Positions 1 through 13,020 of a stretch of 64,000 nt of DNA are shown here, one piece after another. Position 1 is the stretch's first letter. Each line of letters begins with the position of its first letter. The DNA is from Monosporascus cannonballus. Lineage: Eukaryota; Ascomycota; Sordariomycetes; Xylariales. Where the stretch lies: assembly GCA_004154925.1 (NCBI GenBank), contig QJNS01000259.1, forward strand, positions 44,869 to 108,868, in the 5' to 3' direction. The notes under the pieces were generated by a model. The model was not told the origin of the DNA and ran no database searches. It saw nothing but the letters and a program-made list of their open reading frames with translations. The translations under genes were made by a program, and so were the position numbers.

Positions 1-160
1 GATTTTTAGGGTCAAATTTTAATATTAAACCCTTTAACACTAGAGTTATTAGTTATTACTATTTTTCAAATAGGTTTGCAGATATTATTAAAATATTATT
101 TAAACATTTCAAATGTTAAGATATTAATATTATTAAATAACCTAATAAATATAACGCAAA

Positions 161-507
161 TATAACGGCTAAAAGTTTTAACTATTTATTGAACCTTAGT
201 TACAACAGTTTATATTAGTAGAAAGATTGTAGAAATTTAAGTAATAAGATAACTTAATTACGTTTTGTAATATCAAGGGGTTTTAAGTAATAAAATTTTA
301 TATTACAAACTAATAATAGTTAAGTTATAATAACAAACAACGTATATATTATTTTAACTCATTGGCTTATTACTAGTGGATTTATAATTCTGCAAATTAG
401 TTTATTACTAGTAAATTTATAATTTATTACGTAAGATAACCTATTTAGTTTTTTAATTAATTTAGTTATAATAGGTTTTAAACCCTGTATTTTATCGAAT
501 CGTAATA
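161..507 (-). repeat. LTR-A copy 1 (antisense), with adjacent polypurine tract
   Basis: The left end reads tataacggct, a RIPed form of TGTGACGGCT. The right end reads tcgtaata, from TCGTAACA. Read on the minus strand the unit therefore runs TGTTACG...CGTCACA, the usual TG...CA form of an LTR. The bases just right of 507 are pyrimidine-rich (ctatttctacttttttat), so on the minus strand they are a polypurine tract directly before the LTR. That makes this a 3' LTR of a minus-strand element. It aligns along its length with the copies at 3145 and 35069. Confidence 0.7.
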
Positions 508-1003
508 CTATTTCTACTTTTTTATAAATTTTAGCTTTACGATTTTGTTCTTAGTAAGTTCTCTTATTTTTAATTCTCTTTTGTCGTATTTTTAAACGCT
601 GTTTTTGTAAAATCAAAAAACGTTATATTTTAATTAGCTTAATTGAAATCAATAATTTTGACATTATACAGTACTTTTTTAAGTGTTTTTAAAACCTTTA
701 TGTGTTAAAAAAGGCTTGAAATTACAAAGAATATATGCGTCATAGTTAGTTGTATAATGAGATAGCTATTTTTATTTCTATAATTAACTATGACGTCGTT
801 AAGACCTGTCTTTTACTAAAAGAAAAATTAATTATTAAAAAGGCTTTATTCGATTTTCTTACTCCATTATTTCGCATTCATCATTAGTGCTAACAATATT
901 AAATTCAGGGTGTTAAATTTATTAACCGTACCTTTTACTTTCTGTATTAACCGAGCGATTTTAAATTTCGTAAATTAGAAATAATAATAAAAGTTTAAAG
1001 CTT

Positions 1004-1712
1004 TAATGTTATGGCTGCACCATAGCCATAGCGCCACCAGGGCAAAACATCACTGGAATGATAGCAGTTGTAATAACCATCCTGGAGCTTACAGCTGCAT
1101 ATATACTAGACCTGTTAGTGTGGACTAAGTTGTAAAATTTAGGAAAATAAACGTTATGGATTGGATTTTGGTTATCTCGTGAGCTCCGCCTTTTTAAGAC
1201 GTTAATTAAAACGTTATTTTTCATTTCCTCGTTATTAATAAAAATTCTTTAATAAGCGTTAAGTATTTATAGAGCTTTTTGCAAGCATTTTATATATTTT
1301 AGAAATCTCGATGCTTTTTGTTTTTATAGAATTCAATATTAATAAAATCTTTTGTGATTTTTTATATCGAGAGTTTTCTTTATTTCGTACATAATTTCCT
1401 TGTTTGCTTTTATAACATTTTATTCCGTATAGTCTATAATAATATCTATTATTTACTAAAATAGGAATACGTAAAACGCAAGATATAATTTAATTTTTAA
1501 TCAAACTTTTAATTAATAATCATTTTATAATATATTTCAACGATTTTCTATAAACTGATATATTTATATGTTACGGTTTAGGTGATATCGTAAAGGCTCC
1601 AGTCATTTATACCGCTATAAGCACCAGGATAATTGCCACTATTTCGATTATTCCACCGATCTTTTGCCTTTGCCCCTGATTGTATAGCGGTATAGTGCAG
1701 CCGTAATATTAT
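1004..1712. repeat. Inverted repeat with arms of about 100-120 bp
   Basis: Sequence at 1004-1110 on the plus strand is clearly homologous to the reverse complement of 1590-1712. Both arms carry the same series of words, with C/T and A/G differences between them: taatRttaYggctgca at the outer end, then a caggggcaaa-like block, then cctggWgctta. The outer tips face outward, so the pair could be one foldback element of about 0.7 kb or two insertions in opposite directions. The right arm also holds its own 12-bp inverted repeat, tataccgctata and tatagcggtata. A 71-codon open stretch over the left arm is accidental, because the right arm does not keep that frame. Confidence 0.6.
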
Positions 1713-2284
1713 ATTTAAGCTTTTTGTGAATCTCTTTTGCAGAAATATTTTTGATAGCGAAAAATATCATTTTTTTCTTTTTTGAATATTCGTTTTTTAA
1801 CCCTGTTTAATATTAATATTTATTTATTTAACTGTATATTGTTTTGACTCTATTCTTATTTCGGGAAAAAACTATTAAATTTATTTTAATATATATTCTA
1901 TTTTAACGTCACCTGATTTAGTGTATACGTTATTATGAAAATTAATATTACAAATTAAATAAATAATAAGAAACTTCTTACCGCAATTATTTTCTGAACA
2001 ATTAAGATAATATCGTAAATAACCTTTTAATATTTAAAATATTCGTTTAATACTTTCCGCCGTTTAGTGGTTAATTATATTAAATAATTTTATATAATAG
2101 TTTATATATACCTATCGATTTGTTTTTAAAAAACGTATTATGTACCTTACTGAATTTGATTTTAATAAAGTAAAAAAATCGAAAATTGTATAAGTTTATT
2201 AACGGTTACAAATATACTGTATAATTTATTTTTATTACTAGATTATCGAATAAAGGAAATTTAATAATAAAATTTTTATAACCT

Positions 2285-2669
2285 AACGGTCTTAGCTTAT
2301 ATACAGACGGTCGAAGCCACAGAAAAAGCTGATTCCGACCTCAGCCAAGACGTTACGTAACTAGTTCAAAGGTTTTAAGGCGTTAAGCACTTTAAGCCCC
2401 TTAAGTCAGCAGGAAAGCTTAAAGAGCTTAATGAGCTTAAGGGTTTAAGCGGCTTAAATATTTCGAATCAAAATAAAAATATATACGTTTGCTATTGTCA
2501 TAATATATATAATATTAGCTTACAATAATATATCGTAACCTAAATTACTTTTAGCATTATAAAACGTAATAAGATGCTATATTTATTATTTAAGCCTTTG
2601 CGATATTTTTGTTAATATAGACCCGTATAATTTAAGTTTAATAATTAGTTAAATTGGATTATCGTTATA
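2285..2669 (+). repeat. LTR-A copy 2 (sense), variant with CTTAA-type internal repeats
   Basis: The right end (gattatcgttata) matches the CGTCACA end of LTR-A after RIP. The 3' half follows the family: gcgatatttttgttaatata, then gtataatttaag. The left boundary is unclear and is given approximately. The first third carries imperfect repeats of about 10 bp rich in CTTAA/TTAAG (2385-2460). It shares these with the copy at 32679 but not with those at 3145 or 35069. Confidence 0.6.
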
Positions 2670-3144
2670 CCTTATAAGCTTTTACTTAATAGTACTGTCA
2701 AACATTAAATAATATCCGTTTATTTAAAATATTAACTAATATTGAAGCATTTCTTATTACCGCAAAATTTGAGGCTCAAATTAAGAAATATGAAAAATCA
2801 ATATAATAATTTATAAAATAAATACTAATTATTCCAATACGTAATATTATATTGTAACATATGGCAAAAAAGCCTTAGCCTTATAACAAAAAAAGAAATA
2901 TGCAGGATTTCTGTACTTAAGAACGAGCATGCTTTCGTTTTCAGAATCTAGCTAAATCTGCAAATAAAATTTTCGTCATAGCAATTTTTCTCACGGAAAA
3001 TACCTTAAACTAATTCGAACTAAATATAAGAGATTATTTGGAAAACGTTATAGTTAATGAGAAAAAAGCTATTAATTTTTTTAATTATGTAATCTTTAAA
3101 GAAAAAATGAAGACTAATTTTGAAAATCCGGCCGAAAAAAGAAC

Positions 3145-3514
3145 TGTGACGGCTATTTGGTTTAACTAACTATTAAACCTAAGTCGTACGGGTTTATGTT
3201 GGCAGGAATATCATAAAAATCTAAGCAATAAATACTGTAACTTATTACGTTTCGTAATATCAAACACATCTTAAGTAACAAATTATTATTATAAGCTAAT
3301 ATTATTTATATTATAGAAAAAAAACGTATATATTTTTTATAGATTAAATAAACTTTTATTAAATCTCAACCTTATTATATATTTAATATTATTGAATTCG
3401 ATTAGTTTTATGTAAATTTATTTAAATCATAATATTAAAAACCCTCCAAATTACGTAACACTTTTTACGTAAATTCAACTGTTTTTACGACCGACTTTAG
3501 TTTAGATCGTAATA
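3145..3514 (-). repeat. LTR-A copy 3 (antisense)
   Basis: This unit begins tgtgacggct and ends tcgtaata, 370 bp in all, the same length as the LTR at 41806. The sequence right of it (cgattttttttaagatc) is the reverse complement of a purine-rich tract, as at copies 1 and 4. It is therefore most simply the 3' LTR of a minus-strand element extending to the right. The unit is RIP-altered but easy to align with the others. Confidence 0.7.
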
Positions 3515-3658
3515 CGATTTTTTTTAAGATCTTTGTCTTTAAAGATATTTTTTTTCTTAGTAAATTCTTAACTTTTATCATAGTAGGTCGTATTGTTAAT
3601 CGCAAATTTCGTCATCGTTTTAATTCGCAAAAAATATCTGAATTTCTTAGTTGCTTAT

Positions 3659-3808
3659 TGTTACGACACTAGCAAAGCGGCTTATTTAAGCCGCCGTTTC
3701 GCTATATATACGCAAGCGCTACGCGCTTGCTAGATAGCTCTCTTCTTTCTTCCTCGTGCAACAACAGAATATCTTCGAGAAACCCAAGAGACGGACAGCG
3801 CCGTGACA
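3659..3808 (+). mobile_element. Short un-RIPed solo LTR, 150 bp, with 4-bp TTAT duplication
   Basis: The unit starts TGTTACG and ends CGTGACA, so its tips are inverted repeats with TG...CA ends. TTAT flanks it on both sides (3655-3658 and 3809-3812) as a likely target-site duplication. It stands out from the AT-rich surroundings by normal base composition and shows no RIP. It contains two perfect hairpins, gcggcttatttaagccgc (3677-3694) and gcaagcgctacgcgcttgc (3712-3730), with a TATA-like ctatatatac between them. It is too short for RIP to act on efficiently, and it may also be a late arrival. It could equally be a MITE. No second copy was found in the window. Confidence 0.6.
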
Positions 3809-4213
3809 TTATCGTTTCTTCCTTTATCGATTTTATATTTTTACTTTTAAAAGATATTAAAAGTGAAGTTAATAAAATAGTTTTTCAATAAAGCTTTTAT
3901 AGTTTAATAGTATAACATCAGATTATAATACTTAAAAACGTAAGTTTGAATTTCATTAAAAGCTTTCAAAGTACGTCGTAAAAAATGCGCTATAACGTAC
4001 CTAACCGACTGTTATTTTTGTTTCCTTATTTTAAACCATTACGGTATTTTCTTTTTAGGCAGTTATTTAGTATTATGAAAGCTTTAAGTGTTAGTTTTTA
4101 ACAGTTGGAAGAATATGTTAAACCTAGCTGAAGTCGATTAAACAACTAAGCCTTAGCTTAATTTGATCTTTTACTGAAACGAAGCTACTTTATGCACCCC
4201 TGGTAATTTTCCC

Positions 4214-4316
4214 TCTTAGCTACAGTTGTATTTACGTGCATAAAAGGAGGGTTCGCTACCTTCACCTTCTATCTAGGGCCTTTTAAAGGTCAGGCAACCT
4301 GTTAATACACTTTTCT
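4214..4316 (+). repeat. Repeat C, copy 1, beside ankyrin pseudogene
   Basis: About 100 bp here match the reverse complement of 55821-55925. The best block is ctatctagggccttttaa followed by aacctgttaatacac. The left half (cttagctac...tttacgtgcataaa) also aligns, more loosely. Both copies abut an ankyrin-type pseudogene, but in opposite orientation relative to it, so this looks like a dispersed repeat and not a shared gene end. Confidence 0.6.
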
Positions 4317-4764
4317 TCAGTTATATGCTTCTGTGTGTGATGTCAGGGTCTCATAGTAATGAAGCGCCGAGTTTCCTTCATCGCCGGTGTAGTTTATAGT
4401 GGATCTCCCTCTATTGGAGAGAATAGTTGTGCTTATGGCTGTATTATTCCACGCGGCAGGATTCATCAGAGCCGTCGTTCCATAGTCCGTCGCCGCAGTG
4501 ACGTCCGCACCTTCGGACACCAAGTAGTCCACTACCATTAGGTGTTCCTTGAACGCGGCCATATGGAGGGCGGTCTCTCCATCGTTCGATACCGCATCGC
4601 TAAGGGCGCCGTTCTCGTATTTTCACGATGTCGAGTGCACCATGGTGTGCTGCAATCATCTGGAGGGCGAATTCCTTCCCATTTCAGATGTTTGGATTAT
4701 GCGTTTTGACGAGGCGTCTGACGTCGACGATGGAGTTGTTCTCCACGGCATCTTTGAGATTCAT
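4317..4764 (-). pseudogene. Ankyrin-repeat protein pseudogene
   Basis: Read on the minus strand from ATG 4764-4762, the product begins MNLKDAVENNSIVDVRRLVK, a usual start of an ankyrin array. It then hits TGA at 4686-4684. In the same frame it continues with FALQMIAAHHGALDIVK, an ankyrin helix pair. A one-base gain in an A run (TTTT on the plus strand, 4620-4623) then shifts the frame. The next frame carries NGALSDAVSNDGETALHMAA and FKEHLMVVDYLVSEGADVTA, two clear repeats, and ends at 4317. The stop fits CGA to TGA, a RIP-type change. About three repeats remain. No NACHT or other N-terminal domain is seen upstream, so it is either a small ankyrin protein or a fragment. If the extra A is a sequencing error, the internal TGA would still break the gene. 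Confidence 0.8.
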
Positions 4765-5560
4765 GTTAATCGCTAACTTTCTTGTCAGGCCCGACTGGCG
4801 GCGTGAAGATGTGGCTTGTCTTGCTCTGGTAAAAAAACAGAGGATGTAGACGGAAAGCAGAGTACCCATAAGTGATACATTCCATGAACGCGACAGCCCA
4901 TGTGTGCCATACGCAGAGGGGGTGGATAAAGCCAGGTCTCAAAGCAATTTGTCAGCCGCAACATGTAGGCTTCTGTCTACTATTGGCTACACCGTTCCGA
5001 AATGCAGGAAACTTCGGATGCTGGCAAATGGGCTCTCATTGACAATGGGCCGGTGTATGCAACCCATTCAGCTGAGAGCCATGATCCGCTGCATGGTCGA
5101 CTGATGTAACCCAACGGCGGGACTTTTTCTCACTATTACTGGTAGGCTGGAACCCGAGCGCCAACACTCCAAAAGTCAACGGCCCTTGGCGATATCTCTC
5201 ATACTATTGTACGGCATGTTTTCAGCTTATTTCGGAAGTCGATCTTTTCTCAAAATAATATTGTACATAGATAACGGCATGCACAACCTCCATGCCGAAG
5301 GCTACGTGGTGTCCAGTAAGTGGATGGACCAATTTTCCATCCGTACGGGTTTTGTCACCGGTGTTGAATCGGCCTGGTGGTAGCAACAATTAGACGGAAT
5401 CGCGACGGTGATAGGAAGACCTCAATGATTTACGAAGCCTTGTTCGACGACTTTCTTATGCTTAGCTCAACGTTTTCGGAAGGGTGCCTATTTAAGCATT
5501 GAGCCTTGTAGGTAGAGTGAAGAAATGGGTACACATCGGTGTTTAAAGGTATCCATTTAT
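4765..5560. other. Normal-composition DNA upstream of the ankyrin pseudogene
   Basis: This stretch has mixed base composition and no RIP look. Several open stretches of 50-75 codons occur on both strands, but none resembles a known domain and none joins across clear splice sites. It probably contains the former promoter of the ankyrin gene and other remnants of the gene-bearing island. Composition changes abruptly to AT-rich near 5560. Confidence 0.6.
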
Positions 5561-8500
5561 TACGAATCTAAAATTGCGTATAATTGCAAATAGCTATGAG
5601 CATTACGAAAAACAATTACATAATTAGTAGTTCTTTTTAAAAATTTATACATCTAAAATATTTAAAACCTTAATTTATAAAGTTAAGCATTAAAACAATA
5701 AAAAATAATATAAAATAATGCGGTAAAAATAATAACACGAAAGGAGTTACAATTAAAATAAATTATAAAACATTTAAAATGTTTTATAGTTAAAGTTATA
5801 TGTATTTTTAAGTTAAATTTAATATTCAATAAAAGTCTTATTGCTACTATGTGTTTTGGGTATTATTTATCATTATTACTTTATATATGAATACTTTCTG
5901 CGGCAATATTTAGTGGGTTGTTTTAATAAATTTAAATTCGTAGGTATAGACTTTAATGAATAGATTATAACTCGCTTTACTAATATTTATACTTTTTGTT
6001 TTTTATTTTAATAATAATTTACATTACGTTTTACGAAATAAAAATTATAATATATATGAAATATAAATATAAGTAAGTAACATAGTTTTTAACATTATAA
6101 AATAATAAATTTAAGTCGATTAATCCTTTTTAAATTAAATTTCTTTTAATTGTTTCTTAAAAATGCTCATTGTATCGCAATTTATTGCACATATTATATT
6201 TCTATTTGGTTTTTAACCTCTTAATAACTGTTTTTTTTTCAAAGTTATTAATTATATATTTTTATTCTTTTCTCTTTAGTGGACTACAAAGGTTATTATG
6301 CTATTATAGTAATCTTCTTTAAACGGCATTAATTTTTAATATTTTAATACATATCTGAAATGCATTTTGTTTATATAATTAATTTTGTTTTAAATGAAAC
6401 TTATTTCATATAACAATTTAGAATTATTTTATACCACGATATTAATTAATTCTAAAACCTGTAATATTTCTCTAATAACAAACAAATTATTTTATGATTT
6501 GGCAATATTTATAAAGATTTTCGTACAAAAATTAAAATCAGTTCAAATTGATAAAAAAAGATTAACATACATAAACTACGATTAATTTTTAATTCGCAAA
6601 AATCGTCATTAAAAGTAAATAAAAAAAAGATAATTTTTAACATTTCGCATTTAACAAATCGGATATTTTAGGTATTTTAAATACAATATTAAAATTGAAT
6701 TTATTTGATAGTAAAAATATTACAATATGGTGCTAAATATTGAATACAAAACAAATAAACATATTTCAAAGCGAAAGAAAAACGTTCAAATAATTAAATA
6801 GGTAAAGAATATACAAATGTATTTATATGTATTAATAATAATATTTACAAAATAGAACTTTTGTAAACGTTAAAAATAAAACGTATTTGTATTTTTAAAC
6901 ATACTTTCATATATATTTATTGCAATGTTGAAGATATTTCTAATAAACTTATTTTCTTTAATTATTACATGTTATTTTAAAGAATTGAAAAGTAAAAGTT
7001 AATATAAATTTAAATTATTTCCCCTTTTTGTTAATTCGTTTATTCAGACTCTTTTTATAGCTTTCAATAATTATAAGAATAATACTCAAAACTCTAAAAC
7101 ATGTATTATAAATTTTATTTTATCGAAACTCGTACTATCTTCTTATAATATTATATTTTGTGAAAATACTTTATGTATAATTTAAGTCTTTACGCTGTAG
7201 TATTAAATTTTATATAAAACATTACAAGAAAACACTTTATAATGGAAATAAATTTTACATATTTGTATGTTTTTACACATTTAACGTTTAATGAATGTTA
7301 ACGCCAAAAATTATAGTTTAATTAGTAACTTCGTTTAATTTTTAATATGTTAAAATCTAATAAAAGTGTTTGTACTTTAATAATAAAAGTTGATTTACTA
7401 ATTAATTTCTTTCGCCTATTAATAATTTAGGCCAATTAAAAACGCAACTTATTGAAGACAATTATTAATTATTAATGTTTTAATGCAACAAATAAAGTTT
7501 GATATATAAAAACACGTTTTAAATAAGTAAGTCTTTGACTTTTCTTTTAAATTTCAACGTTTTATACTTTAATTATTAAGCGACAAGTAGTACATATTAA
7601 AGAGGTGTAATAAATATGAAAATAATTTATTTATGTATATTTACCGCATTTATGTAGTATATTATAATTTACTATTTAATAATATTTCAACTTAAAAATG
7701 CTGATATTAATTATTATCATCGATTTTTCTTTATTTTAGAAACGTTTTATATACTAATTAAAGTTCAATAACATACTTAATATAGGTCTTGTTGTTTTCA
7801 TATAATATTAATAATAACAACTCAAATCGGTAATTAGTTTTAAAATTGTCCTGCAATTTTTAATAAAAAAACATTAAGAAAACACAGCGTGCTAAAAGTA
7901 GAACTTAATAATTATTTAATAAAAATGCATTTTAAATTCATATACGGTTTGAAATATTATCATTATTTTAATATGATTTGTTCCTTTATACGATTTTTAT
8001 TGTTAAATTATATATATTTTTCTTATTGTTTTTTAAAAAGAATGCAAAGCTTTTAAATAGTAATTTCTAACTCAGCTACTTAGTTAGTGTTTTTATAATT
8101 AAAGGCTTAATATAATACACAGAAATGTGTTGTTTAAATTAAATTTTTATACTGTTAAATTAATTAATAAATTATGTATATAAACATGTATCGTAGAAGT
8201 TGTAAACTAATATAAATTCGCTTATTATTTTTTGTTAGCAGTTTTATTATTAATATTAATTATATAATATTTAATATATATTATCCAAAATGTTCCACAA
8301 AACCGATTAGCAATATCAACGCAAAATATAAAGTGAACATTATTTATAAATATTTTAATTTGATATATTATATTATTAAATAGGTTTTTAAAGTAGATGT
8401 TATTTTTAATTTATGGCAATCTATATTGACTAAAAAGAATATATTATTAAACGGATTCTTAATGTAAAGCTATATATATCTCTTAACTCGTATTAAAATC

Positions 8501-9504
8501 TTAAAACTGCAGAGATTTTATGACTTTGATAACATGTTTTAGATTCTATGTAATGTATTTAATTACTTAGTATAAATTAAGTTATAACTATTTGAGGAAA
8601 TATTGCGCGAACACATGCTTATACTTTTTATAAAACCTTTCTTTCAATAAGAGTTCTTGTATCAACGAAAAAATATTCTTGTAAATACTAAAAAATATAA
8701 AAAGATTTAAAGTTATAAAACAAATAAAAGAGGAAATCTAGCACAATATAAATTATAATGCTAGTAAATGTTTCAATTAAAATATTGTCTATTCGCGAAC
8801 TTAACGATAATCTATTTATAATTAGTTCAAAATCTACCAAATATTGCGATAAATATATTTAACCATATTTAAAACTTCTGCGCATTGTTTTTCGATTATA
8901 CGGTTTACGAAAATTATAATTTAATTTTATTTTGAAAATATGACAAGAAATATCTAATATTATTAGATTTTAATACGATACTTAATCAAAATATCGGCTT
9001 TACCTTTTTCGATTTATTGCTGTTTAATATAACTGTGGTATTTAATTTATACCGCAGGGTTTGTATAGTAATATATTTCTTTTATTATTAAAGTAATTTT
9101 TATCTTCGCCTTTTATAAAACGTTTAACCTTACTATAATGTGAGTTAACATGTAATCCGGAAATCCAAAATGAAATTTAATTTATTTAGTTGTTATAAAA
9201 TTTTTTTAAATTAAACATATTAAATATATTTAAACATAATTCTTTTATCGTTCATTTTTCCTTCTTTTAGTATATTTAAGGCACAAATGTTTTAGAAATC
9301 TTATTACCATAATTTAATAAACATACTATTTATAAGAAATAGTTACATGCTTTTTGAATAATTCGATACTAAAATTGCTGAAATCGATTTATTTTAAAAT
9401 ATAAAGTAGATTAATATGTTTATCGAAAACTTTATAAAAAATAAATACATCCTATTATACGAAACAAATTATATTTTTCATATATAGTAATATTTTGTCT
9501 AATT

Positions 9505-9720
9505 TATAACGGGCCCTATATTAGAAGCTATAGCTACGCGTGCGGCGCAGCTATTGCTAAATAACTTTTAGTACCACCTAAATCTACTTTCTAGAAAACC
9601 TACAAAAATAACAGAAACCTCTAAAATAAAGTTTAATATCAAATTATAATTGTTTTGCCTTAATTAATGCCATTTTGTATAAATCTTTTAAAGTTTCTTT
9701 TAAAATTCGCTCATAGGGAA
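9505..9720 (+). repeat. Repeat B copy (RIPed), with degraded palindrome
   Basis: The series gggccctatattagaagc, then gctacgcgtgcggcgcagc (9533-9551), then aacctctaaaataaag and aattataattgttttgcc follows the copies at 42527 and 55575 in the same order. The palindromic centre is imperfect here, with changes of the C-to-T and G-to-A kind. The right limit is set where the match to 42700-42745 fades. Confidence 0.6.
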
Positions 9721-10703
9721 ATTATAAAAAAGTATTAAAAATATCGAAAATTATATTTATATAAAACCTCAAAATGGCCTGTTAACGATATATTAAACTT
9801 TTAAAGTTTGATTAATTCAATTAAAATATTAAAAAACCAGTAATTTTAATAAATTTTATTTTCAATTCGAAACGCTCTTAAAATTACAAGAACGTAATTG
9901 TCATATATAATATTTAGCTATTAGCGTTTTAAGATTAATCTTATATGTGAAAATATTATATAATTATATTTTTGCCTATAAAGGTTACAATTACCATATT
10001 ATAAATATAACAGCGTTGTGAATTTAGCTACCTTTAATATTTTTAAGGTCGTAATATAAAAACAATAGCCCGTACGGCCAAAAGAATTACTTTAAGGGCT
10101 TTTTTATACAAAATATATTAAAGAAGTCGGGTATACGATAATATAAAAGGTATTTATATTGTCGTAACTATTACGACGTTATAGTTTCTTATTTTATAAA
10201 CTTAAATTTAATTAGATTAGTTTTAATTTTTTTTAAAAAAGATTAGAAAACCCTATACATATTTATAATTGTATATAATCTATATATAAAATATTAAATT
10301 TATCGAATTTAACGGAATTATGTTATAATTATAATAAGACTTTAAATTTACTTTCCTTAAATTCTTTCATAATTACGGCGTAATACTAATACTTGGTACG
10401 GACTAAAATGTAACTAAATAAGTTCTTCTATATTAAATTACACTTAGACAGCTTATAAGACAATATTATACGTAACATTTATGTTCTTATAACTATAAAA
10501 ACGTTACGGCTATTAATTTTATTAAATTTTAATTTAGCAATACTCATTTTAATTATAAGTTAAAACATTTAAAAATGTTTTTATATTCATATTAATATAT
10601 ATTTAGCAATTGTGTAAATTATTTTTAATATTGGATTTAAATTTAATATATCAACGAATAAATTAAATATTTTATTAAAAGAAATACTAAATTAAAAGGT
10701 TTT

Positions 10704-10845
10704 TACGTAATTCTAACTTAGACCTCGTTAGTTCGTTACGGAGATACTCTATTTGATTCGTTAGTTTTAATGCCCCGGCGTAATACATAAAAGTATATCA
10801 AAAATGGAAACGAATCCAGAAAGGTCTAAACTAGCTAAGATTAGA
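10704..10845 (+). repeat. RIPed copy of the 44.87-kb MITE
   Basis: acgtaattctaacttagacc at the left and gaatccagaaaggtctaaac at the right match, with RIP-type changes, the terminal inverted repeats of the intact element at 44870-44985. The copy lies in the same orientation as the one at 43718. Homology to 43410-43717 seems to continue to the left of the MITE, so the two were probably duplicated together as part of a larger repeat. Confidence 0.6.
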
Positions 10846-12779
10846 AACATTTGAAATCTAAGCTTTATAAAGAATATTTGACATAAAATAGATACGAATA
10901 CTTACATAGAAGCAATCTTATAATAATTACTAATTATAGTTAGTAACGGTTAAAGGTAGTGATTATAATGAGCTTTGGGCGAAAAACGAAAATATAGAAT
11001 TAGCGATAAGTTTAAAAATAATATACATATTTTAAAAAGAATAAAGAGGCTCTTAACGATATGAAATCCGGTTTAGTTAAATTAATTTAAATATGTTATT
11101 ACAACGAATAACAAATAGCTTATAAGGTTGCTTAAATCGGAAACTTAGATACCACTTAATATATTATTTTACATATTTTATAATTATAATATCTTGGTTT
11201 TATAATTATAATTCCACTTGTTACTACATCGATAAATATTACATGTATAATAGCGATATAATAATAAATAAACATAGAACGAATTCGGGCATGGGTTTAA
11301 TTAAAAGCAAATTTTGTTTTAAAAAGATAAAGTGAATAATAATAGAGAATATTAAAATGGTTTTTAAAGATTCTCGAAAATATATTATTATAAAAGTATT
11401 TTTTGCTGATGAAAGTGAAAAATAATATAATGTATAATATAAGCAAGCTGAGCCTTTAAGCAAGCGGTGCAATTTTGCTAATTCTTTTACTATTTAATTC
11501 TAATAATTATTATTAATAATAATTTTCTATAATAGCTAAAAAACAAATTAAAATACTTTTAGCTATTAAAATTAAAAAACTGTCTTCCAACATTTCTATA
11601 TCAAATATACTTTTATATATATAGGTTGTATTTCAATTTTAGAAATGAAAATTAATTATAAGGATATTTAAGTATATATTATCTCTACTTCGCAAGGAAT
11701 ATTGCGAAATAAAAATTTCGATTTACAAATAAACGATTATCGGAAACAGGGAAATACTTTATATAGAAATGTCATAAATTAAAATTATTATTAATATATA
11801 ATATCAGCAATTCTTTATAAAAACCTCAATATTTAGCCAGCACTTAGTTTTTAAGCGGCACAAAAGAATTTAACTTATATATTTAAATGTGAAAATAAAC
11901 TATATATAATGGTTAGGCATAAATTTAAATATATTTTATAAACAAATGCATTTTATTTAAATTGAAATTGCGAAATCCAAATTACAAAAAAGAATATTTA
12001 TTATTCTAATACTACAATAGTTCTAGCAAATAATTATACAGTAATAAGTACAATCAAATGTATTATAATAATTAATAATTATTGGAAATAAGACTTAGTA
12101 TGAACTAGAAAAGAAATATATGTTCAAGTCTTATTTTTTAGGTTAAAGTCAGTATATTGGAAATCATAATACGATATAATTCATATACTAGATGTTATAT
12201 TCAATATCTTTCAATACAATCATAAATTAATAATATTTGTATTTAAATTAAATCTCATTTTGAGTTTTAAAAACCTTATTTGAAAACGCTATGCGTAACT
12301 GCGAATAAATTTCGATCTTAATAAAGCCTTTATTCGTTAGCTTTATCGGTTAGTATAGTTAAGATATTACGCTTTATATGAAAAATTTGAATAATAAATC
12401 TCAGATGCAAACTTTGACAATAAATTTTTAAATTAAATATTAAATACGTATAAAATGTTTTACGAAGTGTCGATACTTTTATAATTCGATGGTGTTACGA
12501 TAGTTAGTCACGTTATTTTAAATTAAGATATTATGCTAGACTATTTATACATAGCGCCAATACGTGGCTTTATTAAGGTTTTTACGGAATATATTTAATT
12601 AATTGTATTTAACCTTTTTATATTATCGAATATTTTAACAAGAGCTCGTAGTTTTAAAAATCAGTTAAATATTTTTAAAAAACAATTTCGGTTACTAAAG
12701 TTTGACTATAATATAATTTACAAATTTAACGATTATCGAGTTGTATAACAATGTATGCCAACTAACATAGAAATTGTAA

Positions 12780-13020
12780 GAATATAATTAATAAAATTAA
12801 AACGAAAAAAGTATATTAGATTTAAAAATTTCGAAATCTAGATTTTAGACCGAATTAACTTAAAGATTTACGACCGTTAGCGTGCCCGGCTGCTTCGAAT
12901 AGTAAAAACCTTGCAAAACTCCTATAAAGATTGACGTAAATAAGAGCTGCAGAATAACATAGAGTTAAAAAGTGACGGGTTAATAAAGCTTAGGTATTAA
13001 TATAACAATTTATCATTTTA
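12780..13020 (+). repeat. Repeat E, copy 1
   Basis: The stretch with gaccgttagcgtgcccggct, cttcgaatagtaaaaacc and aataagagctgcagaataac aligns in order and direction with 20340-20590. The two are about 7.5 kb apart in direct orientation. The differences are mostly transitions. They could be the LTRs of one lost element or two fragments of a longer repeat; no terminal TG...CA was identified. Confidence 0.5.

Larger units (their letters stand above)
1..4190. other. AT-rich RIP-degraded repeat block I
   Basis: This block is strongly AT-rich and shows no credible coding region. Remaining C and G tend to sit in CpG, the pattern expected after RIP has removed CpA/TpG. Within it are three copies of LTR-A, an inverted repeat at 1004-1712 and a short solo LTR at 3659-3808, listed separately. 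The space between them (508-1003, 1713-2280, 2670-3144, 3809-4190) holds only degraded AT-rich sequence that I cannot assign. Confidence 0.85.

Noticed and set aside
1009..1224. 71-codon minus-strand frame ending VMFCPGGAMAMVQP
   Set aside because: It lies on one arm of an inverted repeat, and the homologous arm at 1590-1712 does not keep the frame.
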